NCBI RefSeq assembly: GCF_001579845.1
Contig: NZ_CP007440.1
Span: 4,982,029 to 5,046,028, forward strand
Direction: 5' to 3'
DNA length: 64,000 bases
Source of the DNA: Rhodoplanes sp. Z2-YC6860
GTDB lineage: Bacteria > Pseudomonadota > Alphaproteobacteria > Rhizobiales > Xanthobacteraceae
The notes under the pieces are model-generated. The model was not told where the DNA came from and did no database searches. It saw only the letters and a program-made list of their open reading frames with translations. Shown piece by piece: positions 56,523 to 64,000 of this stretch; the stretch's first letter is position 1; each line of letters opens with the position of its first letter. The translations under genes were made by a program, and so were the position numbers.

Positions 56523-57359
56523 ATGTCCGCGTTCGCCGAAGCCGATACGATCGGGCCGCAGACCATCGAGCCCATCGTCAACTATCTCACCAATGACGGC
56601 ACCGAGGTGTTCACTTACACCGGCGGTCCCGGCTCGCTCGATGTCCGCACCGGCGGCAAGCAGGATCCGCACCAGGTCGTGATGCACAACGGCCGCCCGC
56701 ATGTGAATGAGTTCAATCTCGAGGTCGACGGCTTCCGCTTCGCGCGCCACGAAACCAAGATGCAGAACTTCCTCGACGAGGTGGAGGTGAAGCGCGTCTA
56801 CTATCCGGAGATGGAGGCGCTGATCAAAGCCGAGAGCGGCGCCAAGCGCGTCGTGGTGTTCGACCACACGCTGCGCACCGCCGACGACGCCGTCCGCGAA
56901 CAGCAGAAGATCCGCGAGGTCGTGCGCCGCGCCCACAACGACTACACCGAATGGTCCGGCCCGCAGCGGGTGCGCGATATCCTTCCCGATGAAGCCGACG
57001 AACTCCTGAAGCGCCGCTTCGCCATCATCCAGGTGTGGCGGCCGATCCGCTATCCAGTCGAGACGCATCCGCTCGCCATCGCCGACGCCCGCAGCGTGTC
57101 GTTCGACGACTTCATCATCTCGGAGCGCCGCTATCCGGACCGCATCGGCCAGACCTACGCGGTCGCCTACAATCCGAACCACAAGTGGTTCTGGTTCCCG
57201 CATCAGGCGCGCAACGAAGCGCTGGTGTTCAAGGTCTACGACTCGGCGAAGGACGGCCGCGCCCGCTGGACCGCCCACACCGCCTTCGACGACCCGACCT
57301 CGACACCGGCCTCCCGGCCGCGCGAAAGCATCGAAATCCGCACGCTGGCGTTTTTCTGA
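56523..57359 (+). CDS. CmcJ/NvfI-family oxidoreductase
   Basis: About 278 residues from the ATG at 56523, preceded by GGAGG. It has the features of the family named after CmcJ (cephamycin 7-alpha-methoxylation) and fungal NvfI, which include Fe(II)/2-oxoglutarate enzymes: VVVFDHTLRTADDAVREQQK, then RRAHNDYTEWSGPQRVRDIL with an HxD pair, IQVWRPIRYPVETHPLAIAD and the far histidine in NHKWFWFPHQARNEALVFKV. The pattern HxD...H agrees with iron binding, but the substrate is not known. It is a frequent gene in Rhizobiales far from any antibiotic cluster. It is followed by a 14-pair hairpin and the LsrF-like gene. Confidence 0.82.
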   Translation: MSAFAEADTIGPQTIEPIVNYLTNDGTEVFTYTGGPGSLDVRTGGKQDPHQVVMHNGRPHVNEFNLEVDGFRFARHETKMQNFLDEVEVKRVYYPEMEALIKAESGAKRVVVFDHTLRTADDAVREQQKIREVVRRAHNDYTEWSGPQRVRDILPDEADELLKRRFAIIQVWRPIRYPVETHPLAIADARSVSFDDFIISERRYPDRIGQTYAVAYNPNHKWFWFPHQARNEALVFKVYDSAKDGRARWTAHTAFDDPTSTPASRPRESIEIRTLAFF

Positions 57360-57374
57360 GTCTTTGCTATCAGT

Positions 57375-57407
57375 CGCGGGCTGTGACGAAAAACGTCACA
57401 GCCCGCG
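57375..57407. terminator. Long perfect hairpin between oxygenase and LsrF-like genes
   Basis: Arms cgcgggctgtgacg (57375-57388) and cgtcacagcccgcg (57394-57407) pair over 14 bases with a loop of five A. It starts 16 bases after one stop and ends 25 bases before the next ATG. The trailing atttgttt is a mediocre T run. Partial terminator, attenuator or operator are all possible. Confidence 0.6.
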
Positions 57408-57431
57408 ATTTGTTTGCACGAGGACGGAAAA

Positions 57432-58310
57432 ATGCCCGAAGCCGACAAGGAAGGTGAGCGCTATCAGGCCGGAGTGCCGCAGGCGGCACCGGGTTTCTTC
57501 CTGAAAGGCTGCCACCAGCTCGACTGGGGCATGAAGAACCGCCTCGCCCGCACCTTCAATCCGGCGTCGGGCCGCACCGTGATGCTGGCCATCGATCACG
57601 GCTACTTCCAGGGCCCGACCTCGGGGCTCGAGCGCATCGACCTTTCCATTTTGCCGCTGCTGCCGCAATGCGACGCGCTGTTCTGCACGCGCGGCGTCCT
57701 GCGCTCCATGGTGCCGGCGGATTCGCACAAGCCGATGGTGCTGCGCGCGAGCGGCGGCCCGAGCATCCTGCGCGAAGAGCTCTCCGACGAACAGATCGCC
57801 ATGGACATGGACGACGCGGTGCGGCTCAACGCGTCGGGCGTCGGCATCCAGGTGTTCATCGGCGGCGAGCACGAGACGCGTTCGATCCACAACATGACCA
57901 AGCTGGTCGATGCCGGCCTCCGCGCCGGCATGCCGGTGATGGGCGTCACCGCCGTCGGCAAGAACATGGTGCGCGACGCGAAATACTTCCGCCTCGCCTG
58001 CCGCATCATCGCCGAGCTCGGCGCCCAGTACGTGAAGACCTATTACGTCGAGGACGGCTTCGACACCGTCACCTCATCCTGCCCGGTGCCGATCGTAATG
58101 GCCGGCGGCAAGAAGCTCCCCGAGCTCGACGCGCTGACGATGGCCTACAACGCCGTGCAGCAGGGCGCGGCGGGCGTCGACATGGGCCGCAACATCTTCC
58201 AGTCGGACGCGCCGAAGGCCATGATCGCCGCGATCGGGGCCGTGGTGCACAAGAACATGAAGCCGAAGGAAGCCTTCGAGATGTTCAATTCGCTGAAGGC
58301 CAAGGGTTGA
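57432..58310 (+). CDS. LsrF-like class I aldolase/thiolase (DhnA family)
   Basis: About 292 residues from the ATG at 57432, with GGACGG upstream. It closely tracks E. coli LsrF by eye: [60 protein letters not shown] and IKTYYVE-like [20 protein letters not shown], with the Schiff-base lysine in the KTYYVE segment, and [20 protein letters not shown] at the end. LsrF breaks down the phosphorylated autoinducer-2 product. No lsrK, lsrR, lsrG or lsr transporter genes are present, so here it may serve another sugar-phosphate. It converges on the DUF1275 gene with four bases between stops. Confidence 0.85.
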   Translation: MPEADKEGERYQAGVPQAAPGFFLKGCHQLDWGMKNRLARTFNPASGRTVMLAIDHGYFQGPTSGLERIDLSILPLLPQCDALFCTRGVLRSMVPADSHKPMVLRASGGPSILREELSDEQIAMDMDDAVRLNASGVGIQVFIGGEHETRSIHNMTKLVDAGLRAGMPVMGVTAVGKNMVRDAKYFRLACRIIAELGAQYVKTYYVEDGFDTVTSSCPVPIVMAGGKKLPELDALTMAYNAVQQGAAGVDMGRNIFQSDAPKAMIAAIGAVVHKNMKPKEAFEMFNSLKAKG

Positions 58311-58314
58311 GACT

Positions 58315-59034
58315 TTAGGCTCGCGCAGTCCGGCGCAGACACCACGCCAGCAATCCGCAGGCGCAGAGAAACGGCACGGCGACCGCGACCTTGCCCGCAA
58401 GTGGATAACACACCGCGGCGATCGCGGTGCCGAGCACAAAGCCCGCCATTGGCGGGAAATTACAGCGGCACCGCTCGCGGGCGGCGCGGTCCTGGCGCGC
58501 GTCCGCCTCGTTGGCAGGCATCCGCCCAAAGGACAGCAGCACCAGCGTCACATCGACGGCGAGCTGCGTCGTGTTGGTCGTCATGACGTTGGTCGACGGC
58601 ACGTCACGCATCATGAGCCGCACCATGGCGCTTTGCACGCCCATGGCGGCGACGCCGACGAGAGCCGCAGCCACCGCCCGCGGCTCATGCGCGTTGCCGA
58701 ACGGCGCGCCGAGCATCAGCAGAAACATGGCGGCCAGCAGCGCGCATTCGAACGCCAGCACCCAGACCAGCGGCCGTCCGCCGGTCGCAAGGCTTGCGGC
58801 AAGCACCGTCGCGGCGCAGCCCGCGAGAAAGAACGCCGGGATCGCCAGCATGGTCAGCAGGTCGCCATGATGGATCAGAAGCCACGTGCTGGCGAACACG
58901 AAGCTGCCGGTGAGCTGGGCGACGAAGATCTGGAACAGTCCGAGGAAAGCGCAGATGTCGACGAAGCCGGCAATGAAGCCGAGCAGCATCGGCACCGCAG
59001 TCGGCACGGCGATCGGACGGACGGCGTGGATCAT
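58315..59034 (-). CDS. DUF1275 (YoaK) family membrane protein
   Basis: A protein of 239 residues with six hydrophobic segments. The first shows the family motif in [21 protein letters not shown], then [20 protein letters not shown], and the third [20 protein letters not shown] with [23 protein letters not shown]1275 proteins are small inner-membrane proteins of unknown function found throughout the proteobacteria. GGGAGC precedes the ATG. It is next to the HtrA-like gene on the same strand, about 65 bases downstream of it. Confidence 0.88.
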   Translation of the reverse strand: MIHAVRPIAVPTAVPMLLGFIAGFVDICAFLGLFQIFVAQLTGSFVFASTWLLIHHGDLLTMLAIPAFFLAGCAATVLAASLATGGRPLVWVLAFECALLAAMFLLMLGAPFGNAHEPRAVAAALVGVAAMGVQSAMVRLMMRDVPSTNVMTTNTTQLAVDVTLVLLSFGRMPANEADARQDRAARERCRCNFPPMAGFVLGTAIAAVCYPLAGKVAVAVPFLCACGLLAWCLRRTARA

Positions 59035-59099
59035 GACGGGCTCCCGCGCGCCGAAACTTCGGCGTGGAGCCCAATCCTATGAGAAGCGGAACGGTTTCG

Positions 59100-60137
59100 T
59101 CAGGCAGCTTTCGCTGCCTGACGCTCGGCCGGCCGGAGCTTGAAGCTCCGCAACTGGCCGCGGCGGACCACGTCGACCTCGACGCTGCGGCCGATCCGGT
59201 CGCCGTTCAGCATCCGGATCAGGTCGTCGACCCCGGTCACCGGCTCGCCGTCGAGCCGCACCACGATGTCGTAGGACATCAGGCCGGCAGCCTGGGCCGG
59301 TCCGTTCGGGTCGGTGCCGGTGATCATCGCGCCGAAATTGTTGTCGATGCCGGCCGCGCGGGCGTGCCGCCGCGGCACCGCCACGGTCTGGGCCGCGACG
59401 CCGATGAAGCCGCGCCGCACCCGGCCGTGCTGGAGGATCTGGCTCAGCACGTATTGCGCGGTGTTGCTGGCTACCGCAAAGCAGATGCCCTGCGCGCCCG
59501 CGATCACCGCGGTGTTGATGCCGATCACCTCGCCGCGCGAGGACACCAGCGGCCCGCCGGAATTGCCCGGATTGAGCGCCGCATCGGTCTGGATCACGTC
59601 CTCGATCAGCCGCCCGGTGCGGGCGCGCAGGCTCCGGCCGAGCGCCGAGACGACGCCGGCCGTCACCGTGGACTCGAAGCCCAACGGATTGCCGATCGCG
59701 ACTGCCAACTGGCCGCGGCGGAGCTTCTTGGAGTCGCCGAGTTGCGCCGACGGCAGATGGCGCGCGGCGCCGGCCCGCACCAGCGCGAGGTCGGTGTCGG
59801 AGTCCTCGCCAATGAGCCGCGCCTCCATGCTGCGCCCTTCCGAATCGGTCAGGCGAAGCTCCTTGGCGCCCTCGACGACGTGGCTGTTGGTCAGCACCAG
59901 GCCGTCCGGCGAGATCACGACCCCGGAGCCCATGCCGCCATGGCCCTTCTGGACGACGCGCTCGACGCGCACCACCGCCGGGCCGACCAGGTCGGCGACC
60001 CTGGTGACGGCGTCCGAATAGGCGTCGAGCAGCTCGTCGTCGCGGACGATGCTGGTCTCTTGGCCGAGTTCTTGAGAGCCGGCCGCTGCCGCGGCAGGCT
60101 CGATATCTGCAATGTTTTGGGAGATGAGATCGTACAT
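59100..60137 (-). CDS. HtrA/Deg-like serine protease with PDZ, no signal peptide
   Basis: About 345 residues from the ATG at 60137 (AAGG nine bases upstream). Trypsin-like domain at about 45-235: His in LVLTNSHVVEGAKE, Asp in GEDSDTDLALVRAGA and Ser in LNPGNSGGPLVSSR, a complete triad. One PDZ domain follows at about 245-330 (GFIGVAAQTVAVPRRHARAA and GLMSYDIVVRLDGEPVTGVD). Unlike ordinary periplasmic Deg proteases there is no signal peptide or membrane helix: the N terminus is MYDLISQNIADIEPAAAAAG. It would act in the cytosol or be exported by another route. An in-frame ATG at 60161 does not add a signal either. Confidence 0.9.
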   Translation of the reverse strand: MYDLISQNIADIEPAAAAAGSQELGQETSIVRDDELLDAYSDAVTRVADLVGPAVVRVERVVQKGHGGMGSGVVISPDGLVLTNSHVVEGAKELRLTDSEGRSMEARLIGEDSDTDLALVRAGAARHLPSAQLGDSKKLRRGQLAVAIGNPLGFESTVTAGVVSALGRSLRARTGRLIEDVIQTDAALNPGNSGGPLVSSRGEVIGINTAVIAGAQGICFAVASNTAQYVLSQILQHGRVRRGFIGVAAQTVAVPRRHARAAGIDNNFGAMITGTDPNGPAQAAGLMSYDIVVRLDGEPVTGVDDLIRMLNGDRIGRSVEVDVVRRGQLRSFKLRPAERQAAKAA

Positions 60138-60197
60138 GGGAGTGCCTTTCGGTCTACCCATGTAGGAATGACTCGCAACAAACGGTAGATGGGCGGA

Positions 60198-61001
60198 TCA
60201 AGCTGGCCCTGTCTCGGCCGCCTGACCGGCCAGCCGGTTCGCAAGCGCCACGAATATTCGCGACGCCAAGGCGGCAAAGACCGCCATGGTCACTGTGTTT
60301 GTCACGCCCGAGAGGACAATCTGAATAACCTTGCCGGCCACACCGGACGGAATTGCTCGCCCAAGCCAGAAAAGCTGGAGCCACCCCACCGCAAACACCG
60401 GGACCGACGTGATGATCACCACCGACAGCACCCGCAATGTATGGCCTTTGGTGTCCAGCAAAGCGTTGCTCCAACCGGCACCCGGAGCATCCACGGCGAT
60501 CGCAGGAAACAGGATCAAAGTGCGAAGTGTCAGCAACGCCCATGCGACCAGAAAGAAGATCGGAAGCATCGCGCTCGACAGGAGGCCTAGGCCCGCGCCG
60601 AAGCCCGCAAGCGCGAGTAGCAGGACCGGGAACAACATGACCGGGACAAAGATCAGAGCTTGAATCGCAACCGCACAGAAGAAGAAACTGCTGGTGCGTG
60701 GATCGGTCACATTGAGCCGGTAGTGACTCGTCCGTTCCTGCAGGATGACGAAACGATGCACCGCAATCGCGGCCGGCGTCAGCAGCAACGCCTGCAGAAG
60801 ATTGATAGCTAAGTGCAGGATCTGGGGACCAAAATCAGTCGGACCAGCCTGGGGAACGACAAACCTGTTCAGCCCCTGAAGCACAACGACGCCCGAGAGT
60901 GCGGTACCGAACACCCACGGCATCTGCTCGATGGCTGCCAGCGCATCACACCAGGCTGTGATCGGCCAGCGAATGAACCAGGGATTGTTGTTGTCCGCCA
61001 C
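60198..61001 (-). CDS. Multi-pass membrane protein of unknown function
   Basis: A protein of 267 residues starting at GTG (61001). There are about five or six hydrophobic segments (for example ILHLAINLLQALLLTPAAIA, FFFCAVAIQALIFVPVMLFP, and LSVVIITSVPVFAVGWLQLF). A charged loop between helices two and three carries VILQERTSHYRLNVTDPRTS. I do not recognise a family with certainty; the pattern resembles small alphaproteobacterial integral membrane proteins with glycerophosphoryl-diesterase-type membrane domains. It lies 60 bases upstream of the HtrA-like gene on the same strand and 90 bases downstream of phaZ. Confidence 0.72.
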   Translation of the reverse strand: MADNNNPWFIRWPITAWCDALAAIEQMPWVFGTALSGVVVLQGLNRFVVPQAGPTDFGPQILHLAINLLQALLLTPAAIAVHRFVILQERTSHYRLNVTDPRTSSFFFCAVAIQALIFVPVMLFPVLLLALAGFGAGLGLLSSAMLPIFFLVAWALLTLRTLILFPAIAVDAPGAGWSNALLDTKGHTLRVLSVVIITSVPVFAVGWLQLFWLGRAIPSGVAGKVIQIVLSGVTNTVTMAVFAALASRIFVALANRLAGQAAETGPA

Positions 61002-61091
61002 GGCGCAGCCCGCGCTGATTCTTGCGGCGCGGTCATGCCAAAAAGGATGAACACGCGGAAGTTGTCTATCGCGGCACGGTGAACGACCGGT

Positions 61092-62309
61092 TCACTCGCT
61101 CGACAGGATGACGTTCTTCACCAGCGGATAGATCTGGCCTTCCCAGCGCTTGCCGGAGAACACGCCATAGTGGCCGACGCCGGTCTGCATGTGGTGGCGC
61201 TTGCGATAAGGCCGCAGGCCCGAGCAGAGATCGTGCGCCGCCGAGGTCTGGCCGACCGCGCAGATGTCGTCCCTCTCGCCTTCGACCGTGAGCAGCGCGG
61301 TGCGCTTGATCGCGCGCGGCTCGACCTTCTGGCCGCGCCACTCCACCGTGCCGGTGGGCAATTGGTGCTCCTGGAAGATGCGCCGCACGGTCTCCAGATA
61401 GAACTCGGCGCTGAGATCGAGCACCGCAAAATACTCGTCGTAGAAATCCTTGGTGATCTTGGCCTTCTCCCACTCGCCAAGCCGCAGGTTTTCGTAGAGT
61501 TCGCGATGCGCCTTCACGTGGCGCTCGATGTTCATGCTCATGAAGGCGGCGAGTTGCACAAAGCCCGGATAGACCTGGCGGAACGCGCCACCATAGCGGA
61601 ACGGCACCCGCGCGATCAGGTTCTGCTCGAACCACTCGATCGGCTTGGAATTGGCAAGTTCGTTGACCTTGGTCGGATTGACGCGTGTGTCGATCGGGCC
61701 TGCCATCAGCGTCATGCTGCGCGGCTGCGCCGGGTTGTTGTTCTGCGCCATGACGGCCGCCGCGATCAGCACGGCAACGCAGGGCTGGCACACCGCGACC
61801 ACGTGCGCGCCCTCGCCGATCGCCTCCAGGAACGTCACGACGTGATCGACATATTCGTCGAAGCCGAAGCGGCCGTGCCGCTTGTCGACGTCGCGCATGT
61901 TGTGCCAGTCGGTGATGTAGACGTCGTGCTCCGGCAGCATGGTCTTGACGGTACCGCGGAGCAGCGTCGCGAAATGGCCCGACAGCGGCGCGACCACCAG
62001 CACGCGCGGCTGTTCGATCTCGATATCCTTCTTGAAATGCAGCAGCGTGCCGAACGGCGTGACGTGCGCCGCTTCTTCCCGCACCTCGACGTCACGATTG
62101 CCGACCGTGACCTGATTGATGCCGAACGGCGGACGGCTGTGACTGAGCCCCGCCCGCGCGATGATCTCATAGGCCGCCGTGAGATTTCGGACCACGCCAT
62201 GGCCCGGCAAGCCGATCCCGAAATTGCCGATCGAACGGGCCGCGATGCCCGCCAATGCCCGGACCGGGCCCATGACGTCAGAATGGGCCTGATAGGCCGC
62301 GTACAGCAT
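61092..62309 (-). CDS. phaZ: Intracellular polyhydroxyalkanoate depolymerase
   Basis: A protein of 405 residues that breaks down stored PHB granules. It is of the amorphous-PHB type with a Cys nucleophile: the elbow is VVAVCQPCVAVLIAAAVM, without a lipase-box serine. Other landmarks are VLVVAPLSGHFATLLRGTVK, HDVYITDWHNMRDVDKRHGR, the acid region VEGERDDICAVGQT and the base in GVGHYGVFSGKRWEGQIYPL. AGGGG precedes the ATG. Presence of this gene indicates that the cell makes PHA, though no phaC or phaP is in the window. It is divergent from the GST gene. Confidence 0.95.
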   Translation of the reverse strand: MLYAAYQAHSDVMGPVRALAGIAARSIGNFGIGLPGHGVVRNLTAAYEIIARAGLSHSRPPFGINQVTVGNRDVEVREEAAHVTPFGTLLHFKKDIEIEQPRVLVVAPLSGHFATLLRGTVKTMLPEHDVYITDWHNMRDVDKRHGRFGFDEYVDHVVTFLEAIGEGAHVVAVCQPCVAVLIAAAVMAQNNNPAQPRSMTLMAGPIDTRVNPTKVNELANSKPIEWFEQNLIARVPFRYGGAFRQVYPGFVQLAAFMSMNIERHVKAHRELYENLRLGEWEKAKITKDFYDEYFAVLDLSAEFYLETVRRIFQEHQLPTGTVEWRGQKVEPRAIKRTALLTVEGERDDICAVGQTSAAHDLCSGLRPYRKRHHMQTGVGHYGVFSGKRWEGQIYPLVKNVILSSE

Positions 62310-62449
62310 TCAACAACCCCTGCGGTGTCGCAGCCGCCCGGCTCGGCGGACCCGCTCCCTCGCAGTGCAAAAAAGACTAGTGCATTTTCTTTTGCGCTGC
62401 GAGATAATTTCTTGGGGCACGAGCCGGTCGAAGCCCTCAGGGGGATTGA

Positions 62450-63106
62450 ATGGCGAAAGCCACGCTGGCGATTGCCAGCAAGAACTATGGCTCGTGGTCG
62501 TTGCGCGGCTGGCTGCTGTGCAAGATGGCCGGCATCGAATTCGACGAGGTTCCGGTCTCGAGCGACGACCCCTCGACCCGGGCCGAACTGCTGCTGCTGT
62601 CGCCGTCCTTCCTGGTACCGTGCCTCACCCATGACGGCGTCAAGATCTGGGACACGCTGGCGATCGCCGAGTATCTCAACGATCTCAATCCCGGCGCAGG
62701 CCTCTTGCCGACCGACCGCGCCGCGCGGGCGCGCTGCCGCTCGGTATCGGGCGAGATGCATTCCGGCTTCAGCAATCTGCGCTCGGCGCTGCCGATGAAC
62801 CTGAAAGTGCACTACAACGGCTACAAGATTTTCGCCGGCGCCCGGCCGGACATCGAGCGCATCACCGCGATCTGGCGCGAGTGCCTGAGCGAGTCCGGTG
62901 GCCCGTTCCTGTTCGGCCAGAAGCCTTGCATGGCGGATGCGATGTTCGCGCCGGTCTGCACGCGCTTTGCGACATACGACGTCAAACTCGACAATGTCAG
63001 CGCGGCCTACAACAAGACCGTGCTGGCGATGCCGCTCATGCAGGAATGGATCGACGCCGCCCGCGCCGAACCGGAGGAATTGGAAGAGCTCGACGTCGAG
63101 TTCTAG
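62450..63106 (+). CDS. Glutathione S-transferase
   Basis: A protein of 218 residues with an N-terminal thioredoxin-like domain (LAIASKNYGSWSLRGWLLCK, where the SxS motif that activates glutathione reads SWS) followed by the glutathione-binding segment around VPCLTHDGVKIWDTLAIAEY, and a C-terminal helical domain (MHSGFSNLRSALPMNLKVHY and KPCMADAMFAPVCTRFATYD). It may detoxify electrophiles or isomerise maleylacetoacetate-like compounds. GGGGG precedes the ATG. The intergenic region to phaZ is 140 bases, and each gene appears to have its own promoter there. Confidence 0.92.
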   Translation: MAKATLAIASKNYGSWSLRGWLLCKMAGIEFDEVPVSSDDPSTRAELLLLSPSFLVPCLTHDGVKIWDTLAIAEYLNDLNPGAGLLPTDRAARARCRSVSGEMHSGFSNLRSALPMNLKVHYNGYKIFAGARPDIERITAIWRECLSESGGPFLFGQKPCMADAMFAPVCTRFATYDVKLDNVSAAYNKTVLAMPLMQEWIDAARAEPEELEELDVEF

Positions 63107-63209
63107 GCCGTGTGCTCATAACTGGACACGTCCGCTTTACCCCCAATCGCGACCGAACAGCGGGCGTCGCCACTCGCCCGCTTAGCGCCACAAGCCGACT
63201 CGGCGTTCT

Positions 63210-64000
63210 TCATTTTCGCATTTCCGAAATCTTCGCGACTTCGCGCGCGCAGTCGATGAAAAGCTGCACGACAGGGCTGGGTCTGCGGCTCTTCAAGGTC
63301 ACGACTCCGTTTGGCACGCCGGCCATTGGCAGGCGAACGGGTAAGACCTTGATCTCCGGGCGCAAGGCGGGAAATTTCAATGCGGAAGCCGGGAGAACCG
63401 TGACAAAGCGGCCGCTCGCCAGCAGACTCATCCGCGCATGAGGAGAATCGGTGACCACAGTCATGCGAGGATAATCGACGCCGTTGGCGCGAAAGGCTTC
63501 CGCTGCGATCGACGCAATCTCGCTTCCGGGCGGCGGCAGGACCCATGATTCTTTCAACAGTTCGGCAAACTCGATCCTGCGCCGCCGAACCCATGGACTT
63601 TGCGCACCCGCCGCGACGACAGACGAGTCATTGAAGAGAAATTCGAAGCCCAGTCGCTCTTCAGCGATGGGGCCAAATCTCCGGGCAATCAAAAGATCGA
63701 CGTTACGCCCGATCAGTTCGCGGTGCAGCGCCTCCACATATCCGGTCACGAGATGAAAGACCATGCGCGGATAGCGCCGGGAGAGCCGATCGATAACAGC
63801 CGAAACAAAACTCGCGGCCAGCAAGGGGGTGCATCCGATCCGCACTTCTCCAGCCGCGGGGTCGGCGAGAAACTCGATAGTCTTGACTGCTTGGCGCAGG
63901 TCATCGAACACGGCTGCTCCACCATCAAGCAAGGCGCGACCGTACTTGGTCGGCTCGACCCCACGGGGGTTGCGATCGACCAGACGCACCCCGACGGTGT
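63210..64000 (-). CDS. LysR-family transcriptional regulator, C-terminal part
   Basis: The gene runs off the right edge. About 263 codons are present, from the end of the helix-turn-helix region (VGVRLVDRNPRGVEPTKYGR) through the effector-binding domain (DPAAGEVRIGCTPLLAASFV, LFIDCAREVAKISEMRK). Most of the DNA-binding domain is outside the window. LysR proteins are usually divergent from the genes they control; the partner would lie beyond the right edge. It converges on the GST gene, with about 100 bases between stops that hold a CGGGCG-rich inverted repeat (agcgggcg at 63155 and cgcccgct at 63175). Confidence 0.88.
   Translation of the reverse strand, partial: TVGVRLVDRNPRGVEPTKYGRALLDGGAAVFDDLRQAVKTIEFLADPAAGEVRIGCTPLLAASFVSAVIDRLSRRYPRMVFHLVTGYVEALHRELIGRNVDLLIARRFGPIAEERLGFEFLFNDSSVVAAGAQSPWVRRRRIEFAELLKESWVLPPPGSEIASIAAEAFRANGVDYPRMTVVTDSPHARMSLLASGRFVTVLPASALKFPALRPEIKVLPVRLPMAGVPNGVVTLKSRRPSPVVQLFIDCAREVAKISEMRK

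Noticed and set aside
57432-58310. An lsr autoinducer-2 uptake operon
   Set aside because: Only an LsrF relative is present; no kinase, repressor, LsrG or ABC transporter genes are adjacent.
63107-63209. A repeat unit between the GST and LysR genes containing gtccgctttaccccc
   Set aside because: It reminds me of a common Bradyrhizobium intergenic motif, but with one copy in the window I cannot support it as a repeat.

Overview
The window is a 64 kb stretch of GC-rich chromosome, densely coded and almost entirely housekeeping and catabolic genes. It most resembles an alphaproteobacterium of the order Hyphomicrobiales (Rhizobiales), probably near Bradyrhizobium, Rhodopseudomonas or a related Xanthobacteraceae/Nitrobacteraceae lineage. 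Pointers are the suf operon layout, solitary Bug-type solute receptors, an intracellular PHA depolymerase, an RNase E with a large acidic insertion, and palindromic elements of the kind scattered through Rhizobiales genomes (37538-37586, 10327-10465). I saw no rRNA, tRNA, CRISPR, prophage or insertion sequence.

Layout. 1-2.6 kb: end of a Bug receptor gene, xanthine phosphoribosyltransferase, a MoaB/CinA-like protein and an Anbu proteasome-like peptidase. 2.7-8.4 kb: two GGDEF-EAL proteins flanking an SDR; a third GGDEF protein lies at 19.7 kb. 8.5-17.8 kb: a cyclophilin-fold protein, a NupC-like nucleoside transporter family protein, a UbiD decarboxylase facing a PobA hydroxylase, then a tandem pair of secreted proteins that join a carboxypeptidase-regulatory-like domain, a CxxCH c-heme domain and a seven-repeat Vgb-type propeller, then a second Bug receptor. 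18.1-25.7 kb: RhlE-like helicase, diguanylate cyclase, then a divergent locus (two alpha/beta hydrolases, SDR and TMEM175 channel on one side; CGNR regulator and type II haloacid dehalogenase on the other) driven from a symmetric overlapping promoter pair at 23895-23931.

25.8-33.1 kb: the suf operon for Fe-S cluster assembly (cysteine desulfurase, sufB, a small unknown gene, sufC, sufD, sufS, sufT, sufA, then a TfoX-like gene). 33.4-43.8 kb: esterase, third Bug receptor, tyrS, an EamA transporter with an N-terminal frameshift, a very large AsmA-like envelope protein, a one-Cys peroxiredoxin, an M23 peptidase and a 33-residue membrane protein. 44-51 kb: prfB with its programmed +1 frameshift, a lipocalin-like protein, a secreted unknown, PBP1A and an AmiC-type amidase: a cell-wall block. 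51.1-58.3 kb: RNase E followed at once by a bifunctional aldolase/dehydrogenase, a CmcJ-like oxygenase and an LsrF-like aldolase. 58.3-64 kb: DUF1275 protein, an HtrA-like protease without signal peptide, a membrane protein, PhaZ, a glutathione S-transferase and a truncated LysR regulator.

The items I would look at first are the tandem heme-propeller pair, the symmetric promoter/operator with its putative dehalogenation locus (including a hydrolase whose nucleophile serine is alanine), and the aldolase-oxygenase-aldolase set behind RNase E. Function assignments come from motifs and remembered family sequences; no searches were run.
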